Source: CAZAPO01 sp044841755 (lineage in GTDB: Bacteria; Bacteroidota; Bacteroidia; Flavobacteriales; Flavobacteriaceae). From it: 64,000 nucleotides of DNA. The position numbers were made by a program, and so were the translations under genes. Each line of letters opens with the position of its first letter. Position 1 is the stretch's first letter. Below the pieces are notes generated by a model, which made no database searches, was not told where the DNA came from, and saw only the letters and a program-made list of their open reading frames with translations. Location of the stretch: the NCBI GenBank assembly GCA_044841755.1, contig JAXOFM010000001.1, forward strand, positions 248,001 through 312,000, given 5' to 3'. Positions 54,611-61,158 of this stretch are shown here, in pieces.

Positions 54611-55014
54611 AATAGGTTGTATAAGTTAACATTTTTCTACGGCCAAATCTTGAGAATAAGAAGTCATTGCTAAGTGAAGAGTTTTATTAACAATTTTGAC
54701 CTTTCAATAAATATATTAATAAATACACCTTTAACAAAAAAGCCTCCCTTTAAGGAAAGCTTCTCATTGGTGACATCCGAACGTATTGGCTTTACTACCT
54801 GTTATCTCACTTTTTGAGATAATCAAACCAACATTTTATTTTTCGCCTTCACCTAAGCTTTGATCAATACATGTGGTTGGTGCGGAATCTTCAAATCTGG
54901 GAATCTTAGGTTTTAATACTTATCTTTAAGCTTTATTTATAGTACTCATTCCAATAATAGCTATAGAAGTTCCAAGCTATCGTGACAATTATTTCTTATT
55001 AATAATGATTAGTC
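54611..55014. other. 404-base divergent intergenic region
   Basis: Contains copy C of the hairpin repeat at 54736-54823. The remainder is AT-rich; I see no frame, RNA gene or clear operator. Confidence 0.5.
54736..54823 (-). repeat. Intergenic hairpin repeat, copy C (diverged)
   Basis: Block 1 (aagcctccctttaaggaaag) and cttctcattgg are intact. The following block is replaced by catcc/ggctt-like sequence. Then a different stem, ttatctca (54802-54809) with tgagataa (54815-54822), occupies the third position. It lies between divergent genes, unlike the other copies. Confidence 0.7.
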
Positions 55015-56784
55015 ATGAAACATTATCTGCCAAAAAATATTTCATTTTATTTACTTGGTTTTCTTCTTTTAATAAGTTGTCGTAATTCCTATAATGTAAA
55101 GCTTGCATGGTTTGGAGAGGGAGCCTACTTAACAGGTGACATCTCGCCTGATGGTGTTTATTTTTCTGATGTAAATTGGAACACCGGTGATTTGATGTTA
55201 ATTAACATTGAGACTGATGAAAAACAGGATTTAACAGGAGAAGGTTACGATAGTGGGTATGCCTGGACATCATCCTTTTCGAACAACGGTGAACATATAG
55301 CCTATGAATGGTATAATTATGAAACGGGCACTCATGATCTAAGACTTTATTCATTTGAAAATTCAAATTTTAAAACCTTAATTCCTGCCAGTGAAGATAT
55401 TTTATTCCTGGAACCATTAGACTGGTTCCGGAGTAATAAAGCTATTTTAATTGCAAAAAAAGCAAAACATCAAAATTGGGAGTTAGGAAAATTTTCAATT
55501 GAGAACGGACAATATGAAACAATTATCAAATTAGACTGGAATGCCCCGGGAGGACTACATCCATATGCCTATCCTCACGCCAGCTTATCCCCTGATGATA
55601 AATACTTAGTATTTGATTATAGAACCGAGAATTCGGCTTCAAATAATTTGTATCTGGTTTCTGTTGAAAATGGCTTCAAAAGTGTTCTTTTAAAAAGTAA
55701 AGAAGAGAATCGTTTTTTATCGTGGAGCAAAAATGGGAAAGAAGTATTGTTTTATAGTTACAAATCAGAAATTCCTTCTTTATGGAAGTTAAAAGTTATA
55801 GATGGCAAATTAATTGGTAATCCAAAAATTGTTGTGGAAGATGTCGCCGGAGTAACTCCAATTGGATATTCTGATAAAGGATTTGTATACAGCATAAGAA
55901 CCGGAACCCTCAATACCTATATTACCGAATTAAATTTTCAAACAGGAGATATCTTAGCAAAACCCAAACCAGTAGATACTAATTGTTATTGTCGAAATAA
56001 TGTTGGTGATTGGTCTAAAAATGGAGAATCGCTAATGTTTATCCGCTTTAATGATCTACCTGATGCTAAAGAAAGTATCGTTATTAAATCTTTAGAAGAC
56101 AATTCGGAACGTGTAATTCATTTTCCCTGGGATTTTCATAATAAAACAGGAACCGTTTCCTGGGTTTCAGACTCCATTGTCTTAATTCATGGTAATTCCC
56201 CTAAACATTCAGGTATTCATGCATTTAACTTGAACCAAAAAAAAATTAGTATCCCGGCAGATTATGGAAAAAAGGGATTCTTTCAACGTTTTGAATCAAA
56301 TTCGAATGGATCTAAACTATATGTAGAAATGAGGTGGCAAAGCCCTGGAGTTGTTGAGTTTGACACAAAAACAGGCGATTCAAAAACAATCTTTGAAGGC
56401 GAAGTCATTCCTACCTCTTTGACTGTCTCTCCAAATGATGACAGGCTCGCATATTTACAAAATGACCCACTCACAAAAACTACTAAATTAAAAGTTTACG
56501 ATCTCACTTCAAAAGAGGTTCAAACTGTTATTGAACAAAAATGGGGAATCTTAAACTCTCCGGTAAGGTGGACTGCAGAAGGAGAAAAAATTCTTGTTGG
56601 TGTTACGTTATCTAATGATAAATCAGGACTATGGTCTATTGACACATTTAAAAATTCGGAGCCTGTCTTTATAAATTTGCCAGAGGCAATTCACAATGCG
56701 TTAGTTGTTAGCCCTAATGGACAACATGTTGCCTTTCAGAGCGGTACTAGCCCAGCTAATTATTACTTTTTGGAAGGGTTCTAG
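55015..56784 (+). CDS. PD40/TolB-like beta-propeller lipoprotein
   Basis: 589 residues. Lipoprotein signal with Cys near residue 22 (LLLISCRNS). The mature protein is built of WD40-like PD40 units, for example GDISPDGVYFSDVNWNTGDL, HASLSPDDKYLVFDYRTE, FLSWSKNGKEVLFYSY and SLTVSPNDDRLAYLQNDP, giving one large propeller of about six to eight blades as in TolB or the non-catalytic part of prolyl peptidases. No peptidase domain follows. It probably binds a partner or ligand at the inner face of the outer membrane. Confidence 0.85.
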   Translation: MKHYLPKNISFYLLGFLLLISCRNSYNVKLAWFGEGAYLTGDISPDGVYFSDVNWNTGDLMLINIETDEKQDLTGEGYDSGYAWTSSFSNNGEHIAYEWYNYETGTHDLRLYSFENSNFKTLIPASEDILFLEPLDWFRSNKAILIAKKAKHQNWELGKFSIENGQYETIIKLDWNAPGGLHPYAYPHASLSPDDKYLVFDYRTENSASNNLYLVSVENGFKSVLLKSKEENRFLSWSKNGKEVLFYSYKSEIPSLWKLKVIDGKLIGNPKIVVEDVAGVTPIGYSDKGFVYSIRTGTLNTYITELNFQTGDILAKPKPVDTNCYCRNNVGDWSKNGESLMFIRFNDLPDAKESIVIKSLEDNSERVIHFPWDFHNKTGTVSWVSDSIVLIHGNSPKHSGIHAFNLNQKKISIPADYGKKGFFQRFESNSNGSKLYVEMRWQSPGVVEFDTKTGDSKTIFEGEVIPTSLTVSPNDDRLAYLQNDPLTKTTKLKVYDLTSKEVQTVIEQKWGILNSPVRWTAEGEKILVGVTLSNDKSGLWSIDTFKNSEPVFINLPEAIHNALVVSPNGQHVAFQSGTSPANYYFLEGF

Positions 56785-56878
56785 TCGATGTATTTATAAA
56801 TGGACGTCACAAAACCCCTTAAATCAAGGTCTGTGCAGATGTCATACGTCAAAGTTCTATTCATTAGTCTATAAAAAC

Positions 56879-56945
56879 AAAAAAGCGTCCCTTTAAGGAA
56901 AGCTTCTCATTGGTAAATCCTAATTTGGTTTATTCAAGGAATAAA
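56879..56945 (-). repeat. Intergenic hairpin repeat, copy D
   Basis: Block 1 with one change (aagcgtcc), then cttctcattggtaaatcc, followed by a stem of new sequence, tttattc (56929-56935) with gaataaa (56939-56945). Lies between convergent stops at 56784 and 56985. Confidence 0.75.
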
Positions 56946-56984
56946 ATGAAAATTTCTAAAAGATCTCCATCAAACTTGAACTAA

Positions 56985-57329
56985 TTAACTTTGAGGCACT
57001 AGCCTAATAACCTTAGGTATTCCGCCCAAGATAGAATATTCATAGTACTCAATAAATCCAGATTTATTGACTATAATACCAACAAAAGTAGATCCTTCTT
57101 TAAAGATACTGCATGCCTTCCCATCAGTTCCTGAAGTTAAAAATTCTCTATAGGGACAAGCATAACAAATGTAATGTTCATATAATATTTCAACTTCTGC
57201 TCCTGATATAGGGTCTCCGGTTACCGCATTAATTATTGTCCAACATCTTTGAAATTCATCACTATTATCATCTTTATTACAATTGAATACAAATGATGAT
57301 AGTATCAAAAAAAATATTATTTTTTTCAT
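56985..57329 (-). CDS. Small hypothetical lipoprotein with regulatory-like beta domain
   Basis: 114 residues from ATG 57329; MKKIIFFLILSSFVFNCNKDD is a lipoprotein signal with Cys at about residue 17. The mature part begins with a Cys (QRCWTIINAVTGDPISGAEVEI) and resembles a carboxypeptidase-regulatory-like or Cna-B beta-sandwich. It carries a Cys cluster in HYICYACPYRE that could form disulfides. A TTG at 57344 would add five residues but has no advantage. Function unknown. Confidence 0.7.
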   Translation of the reverse strand: MKKIIFFLILSSFVFNCNKDDNSDEFQRCWTIINAVTGDPISGAEVEILYEHYICYACPYREFLTSGTDGKACSIFKEGSTFVGIIVNKSGFIEYYEYSILGGIPKVIRLVPQS

Positions 57330-57628
57330 TATTAAGTTTTTCAACTATCCATTATAGAATAATACCTAATAATATACAATGACAATTATCATGGAGCATT
57401 TTGTATATTTTTGTTATTTCTACTTCATTGTAATTAGTATTCCTTTCTACTTTATTCATATCACGTACATCAGATTACTTTCCATTAACCTGTAGAAACA
57501 AAAAGCCATAAGTGAATTAATTCCTACATAAATCATAAAAATATCAGTGTTTTATCGAATTATGTAGTAATTCATCTTATTCTGCGTCAACGTTTCATAA
57601 ATTTGATTTAACCCTTAACCTATATGTT

Positions 57629-58639
57629 ATGATTAATAATACTTCATTTAAAGAATGTTTTTTAACGTTTTCCTGTTTTCTTTTAATACAAGCTTCCCTT
57701 AGCGCCTTAACATTTTATCAAGATGGAAGTGGTGATTGCGAAAGCGAAACAGCCTTTGCATTCTTAAACAATGATAATGATCCGTTAACCGCAGATGAGC
57801 AAAGTACGTGTTTCATCCCAGAATTTAATCGTTGGGGTTGGACCACTTATTTAAACTTTTCTAATGAAACAGGGCAATCTTCTTATACTTTAGATATTTA
57901 CTCAGGAGCAGGACAATGTGATTTAACCAAAGGAACAGATGTGGGGTCAGTGTCCATCACCTATAATGACGATAGCACGGTAACTTTTGATTATAATTTA
58001 GAAGGTTTCCTGTTGAGTGAAGCTCATGTATATATAGGGAGTGATCCTTATCCAATAAAGAATAACGGAAAAGCTACTGTAGCACCTGGAAAATACACCC
58101 ATACTGATTCTGGTTTTGATCCAGTTGAAGACTATTCTGTTTCTATTCCTTTTCAAGATAGACAGTTTTATGTAATTGTTCATGGCGTAACAAAATCTGC
58201 AGAATGTTCTGATTCACCAGATGACGATTGTGTTGACACAGACAGTGATGGTATATGTGACCTAGATGATATGTGCCCAGGTTATGATGACAACCTTGAC
58301 AATGATGGAGATGGTATCCCAGACAATTGTGATCCGTGTCTAAATGATCCTAACAATACATGCGGTGGTAGAATATCAGAACCCTCCTTTAACACTTACC
58401 CTGTGCCATTTATAGATGAAATGAATATTCAATACAAATTTGATTATGACACACCTGTTTTAATAGAAATATTTACAGTTAATGGGGTAAAGGTAGCTGA
58501 GTATAAAAACAACTATTCTGTTCAAAAAACTTTAAGCACCGTTAAACTTAAGCCGTCTCATTTAAGCAATCAACTATTGTTTGTTAGATTAACCACCTCA
58601 AAAGGTCAATCTATACAGAAAATTATTTCTTCTAATTAA
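57629..58639 (+). CDS. T9SS type A protein with thrombospondin type 3 repeats
   Basis: 336 residues. Signal peptide 1-26 (SLSALTF). A beta-rich N-terminal domain of about 165 residues (WGWTTYLNFSNETGQSSYTL) is followed at about 190-245 by thrombospondin type 3 calcium repeats, DTDSDGICDLDD and DNDGDGIPDNCD. The C-terminus is a type A sorting domain (YPVPFIDEMNIQYKF, ending FVRLTTSKGQSIQKI). It should be exported by T9SS and attached to or released from the surface, stabilised by Ca2+. Possibly an adhesin; no enzyme motif. Strong terminator follows. Confidence 0.85.
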   Translation: MINNTSFKECFLTFSCFLLIQASLSALTFYQDGSGDCESETAFAFLNNDNDPLTADEQSTCFIPEFNRWGWTTYLNFSNETGQSSYTLDIYSGAGQCDLTKGTDVGSVSITYNDDSTVTFDYNLEGFLLSEAHVYIGSDPYPIKNNGKATVAPGKYTHTDSGFDPVEDYSVSIPFQDRQFYVIVHGVTKSAECSDSPDDDCVDTDSDGICDLDDMCPGYDDNLDNDGDGIPDNCDPCLNDPNNTCGGRISEPSFNTYPVPFIDEMNIQYKFDYDTPVLIEIFTVNGVKVAEYKNNYSVQKTLSTVKLKPSHLSNQLLFVRLTTSKGQSIQKIISSN

Positions 58640-58682
58640 GGATCAGACAAAAATTAGACAAGCATTTTTAACTTAAAATATT

Positions 58683-58710
58683 AAGGCTCTTACATTTCTG
58701 TAAGGGCCTT
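58683..58710 (+). terminator. Terminator of the T9SS type A gene
   Basis: Arms aaggctcttaca (58683-58694) and tgtaagggcctt (58699-58710) pair at 11 of 12 positions around tttc and are followed by ttttattatt, 44 bases after the stop. Confidence 0.85.
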
Positions 58711-58796
58711 TTTTATTATTAACAATAACTTTAACTGAAAATAGTTATCTTCTTTTGAATTATCCAAAAGACTTATAATGCTAAAATATAAGGCAA

Positions 58797-58825
58797 ACAA
58801 AAAAGCCTCCCTTTAAGGAAAGCTT
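58797..58825 (-). repeat. Intergenic hairpin repeat, copy E (short)
   Basis: Only block 1 (aaaaaagcctcccttt...aaagctt) is present. It is flanked by aggcaaa (58791-58797) and tttgcct, which pair with each other and extend the stem. Lies between convergent stops. Confidence 0.7.
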
Positions 58826-58894
58826 ATCTGGTTTTGCCTCAATTTATATTTTAAATAGACTAATTTCCTCTTTTTATATAATTTAGTTCTAAAA

Positions 58895-59287
58895 TTAACC
58901 ACCAAATACCTTAATATTTTTTGCTCCTTGAGATAATCCATAAATAATTAGAACAGCTCCTACAATAGCACCAAGAATTATTAATCCTTCTTTACTTTCA
59001 GATTGCTTAGATCTTTCCAGTTGAATTTTTACTATTGATTCTGGATTGATAGTATCATAAACTACGCTATTGTTTGCCTGCTTTTGCCCTATCCATTTTC
59101 CATTAAGTGTATCAATATCACTATAAACAATTTGCGAATCTGTAGTTTTGATTTTTATCTTTCTATTGAAATTTAATGCATCTGTTAATGTATAACTGCC
59201 TTGATAACTTGCTACACAACTCTGTAATATTAATAGCAAAGAAAGTGAAAGGGCTACTAATTTAGAATATAATGTAATGGTTTTCAT
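58895..59287 (-). CDS. Hypothetical lipoprotein with C-terminal membrane segment
   Basis: 130 residues. Lipoprotein signal with Cys near residue 24 (LLLILQSCVAS). A short beta-rich middle (YTLTDALNFNRKIKIKTTDS) ends in a hydrophobic segment at about 102-122 (LIILGAIVGAVLIIYGL). The double membrane association is unusual for an outer-membrane lipoprotein. No family recognised. It is preceded on the same strand by copy F and tRNA-Asp. Confidence 0.72.
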   Translation of the reverse strand: MKTITLYSKLVALSLSLLLILQSCVASYQGSYTLTDALNFNRKIKIKTTDSQIVYSDIDTLNGKWIGQKQANNSVVYDTINPESIVKIQLERSKQSESKEGLIILGAIVGAVLIIYGLSQGAKNIKVFGG

Positions 59288-59406
59288 AGCTTTTGCACTT
59301 TTATAATTTCTATAAAGTACTACTTATCAATACATTAAACAATGATATTTGTCATGTGAGCAATTCTAACTTTTCAACTTTAAACTATATTGGAATTTAT
59401 AAAAAC

Positions 59407-59545
59407 AAAAAAGCCTCCCTTTAAGGAAAGCTTCTCATTGGTAAATCCTAAATTGGATTTAACTACGTGAGTTCAAAACTTATGAACTCAACAACACAAC
59501 TAATTTTTATTGCTAAAAAAAGCCTCAACTCTCATTGAAGCTTTT
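59407..59545 (-). repeat. Intergenic hairpin repeat, copy F (full length, behind tRNA-Asp)
   Basis: Four blocks as in copy A: aagcctccctttaaggaaag, aaatcctaaattggattt, gagttca/tgaactc, and aagcctcaa/ttgaagctt at 59521-59543. Block 4 starts nine bases past the tRNA end and, with its T-run on the minus strand, is the tRNA terminator; block 1 is a second terminator about 115 bases further on. Confidence 0.8.
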
Positions 59546-59554
59546 GCAATCTTG

Positions 59555-59629
59555 CGGTCTGGACGGGACTCGAACCCGCGACCCCCTGCGTGACAGGCAG
59601 ATATTCTAACCAGACTGAACTACCAGACC
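59555..59629 (-). tRNA. tRNA-Asp (GTC)
   Basis: 75 bases on the minus strand. The acceptor stem GGTCTGG pairs with CCAGACC; anticodon arm CCTGTCACGCAGG carries GTC; T-arm GCGGGTTCGAGTCCCGT. The discriminator base is G and no CCA is encoded. A consensus promoter lies upstream at 59648-59677. Confidence 0.95.
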
Positions 59630-59647
59630 GTTGCATTATTGCGGTTG

Positions 59648-59677
59648 CAAATATACACTCCATTTTTTACAACACAA
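59648..59677 (-). promoter_or_regulatory. Consensus promoter of tRNA-Asp
   Basis: On the minus strand TTG (59677-59675), a 19-base spacer and TATATTTG (59655-59648), an exact match to the Bacteroidota TTG-N19-TAnnTTTG consensus, 19 bases before the mature tRNA 5' end. Confidence 0.85.
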
Positions 59678-59709
59678 ATGTTTTTTAATTTTTTTTCGGT
59701 AAAATCGAC

Positions 59710-60639
59710 CTATGCAAATTTTTGTCGTTCTAACATATATGTGGTCAATATTTTATTGAAAGATTTATTAATATCTGCTTCGACATACTTGATCTTATAT
59801 TGCCCACATCGTAGCCTTATGTTGTTAAAATAATCTGCTACTGCCTTTTCATAATTATCCTTGATGTTTTCTGCATACAAATCAATGTGCTCTCCTGTTT
59901 CCACATCAACATAACGCTTTGGTGCATTATCAAAATCAAAGCTTAATTCTTTAGCTTTATCAAAAACATGAAATAAGATCACTTCATGCTTATTATATTT
60001 TAAATGCCTTAGTGCATTAAAAAGTTCATCTTGGTCTACTCCAGATTGAAACATATCTGTAAATAAAAAGATCATAGAACGACGATGTATCTTTTCGGCA
60101 ATCTGGTGTAAGAATTCGTAGGTTTTTGTTCCTCTTTTTTTAGGCTTTTCAGAAACTGTTTTATCTAGTTGTTCTAACAACATTCTATGATGACGATCGC
60201 TTCCCTTTTCTGGCGCATAGTAATCGTACTCATCACTATAAATACTTAGCCCAACCGCATCTCTTTGCTTTTTTAGAATATTCATCATAGAGGCAGCTGC
60301 TAAAACTGAAAAGCCAATTTTATTGAGAAAGTCTATCGACAAATTCTTAACCTCAGGAAAGTGCATCGAACTACTATTATCGATAATTAAATGGCAGCGT
60401 AAATTGGTCTCTTCGTCATATCTTTTCGTAAAGAGTTTATCTGTCTTTGCAAATAGCTTCCAATCTATATGGCGCGTGCTTTCGCCCTGATTATAAATTT
60501 TATGCTCCGCAAATTCAGCCGAAAAACCATGAAACGGACTCTTATGCATTCCAGCAATAAATCCTTCTACAACTTGTTTTGCGAGTAGTTCAAGGTTTTC
60601 AAAACCTGTGGTCTTATTTAATTCCTGACGTAAGTTCAT
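59710..60639 (-). CDS. DUF58 domain-containing protein
   Basis: 309 residues, soluble. The DUF58 signature GESTRHIDWKLFAKTDKLFTK lies at about 53-73, followed by a von Willebrand A-like domain with the MIDAS-type DNSSSM near residue 92 and the conserved FLFTDMFQSG. Such proteins occur with MoxR ATPases in protein-quality or envelope functions; no MoxR gene is in this window. It follows trxA on the same strand, separated by a terminator hairpin. Confidence 0.9.
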   Translation of the reverse strand: MNLRQELNKTTGFENLELLAKQVVEGFIAGMHKSPFHGFSAEFAEHKIYNQGESTRHIDWKLFAKTDKLFTKRYDEETNLRCHLIIDNSSSMHFPEVKNLSIDFLNKIGFSVLAAASMMNILKKQRDAVGLSIYSDEYDYYAPEKGSDRHHRMLLEQLDKTVSEKPKKRGTKTYEFLHQIAEKIHRRSMIFLFTDMFQSGVDQDELFNALRHLKYNKHEVILFHVFDKAKELSFDFDNAPKRYVDVETGEHIDLYAENIKDNYEKAVADYFNNIRLRCGQYKIKYVEADINKSFNKILTTYMLERQKFA

Positions 60640-60655
60640 GATTGATCTAAACTAA

Positions 60656-60684
60656 AAAAGGTTTGCCTTAATGACAAACCTTTT
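60656..60684 (-). terminator. Terminator of trxA
   Basis: Perfect ten-base arms aaaaggtttg (60656-60665) and caaacctttt (60675-60684) around a nine-base loop, followed on the minus strand by a T-run. Lies between trxA and the DUF58 gene, 25 bases from the trxA stop. Confidence 0.85.
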
Positions 60685-60708
60685 ATGTTTTCTTTTACGT
60701 TTTAAAGC

Positions 60709-61026
60709 TTAGAGAAGTGCATCTAACGCTTCAGCATAAGCTGCTTTAGGTGCAACACCTACTTGTCTTCCAACTACTTCACCATTTTGAAATACTAATA
60801 CCGTTGGTATATTACGAACACCATACTTAGCTGCAAACTCTTGATTAGCATCTACATCTACCTTTCCTACAACAGCTTTACCATCATATTCTTCACTAAT
60901 TTGGTCAATAATTGGTCCTACCATTCTACATGGTCCACACCAAGCTGCCCAAAAATCTACCATTACTGGCTTGTCGCTATCTAGCACAGTTTCTTGAAAG
61001 TTTGCATCTGTTATTTCTAATGCCAT
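60709..61026 (-). CDS. trxA: Thioredoxin
   Basis: 105 residues, single thioredoxin fold. Active site C30-G-P-C33 in FWAAWCGPCRM, the cis-Pro in NIPTVLVFQNG and no signal peptide, so a cytoplasmic general disulfide reductase. A TAATTTTG -7-like element is present on the minus strand upstream, without a well-spaced TTG. It lies between dnaE and the DUF58 gene, all on the minus strand. Confidence 0.97.
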   Translation of the reverse strand: MALEITDANFQETVLDSDKPVMVDFWAAWCGPCRMVGPIIDQISEEYDGKAVVGKVDVDANQEFAAKYGVRNIPTVLVFQNGEVVGRQVGVAPKAAYAEALDALL

Positions 61027-61158
61027 ATCTATTATTTTTTATTGTGTTTTTACTTATTTCTCTGCAAAATTAGTCAAATTTTTAACCAATACTTACAACT
61101 GTATTATTTGTTTTGTTTATTTCTAAATTGAATTGCGTTATAATTAAAAAAATACGTT

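Noticed and set aside
57391..57495. A 34-residue hydrophobic plus-strand frame.
   Set aside because: Very short, no terminator or promoter, and an AT-rich spacer yields such frames by chance.
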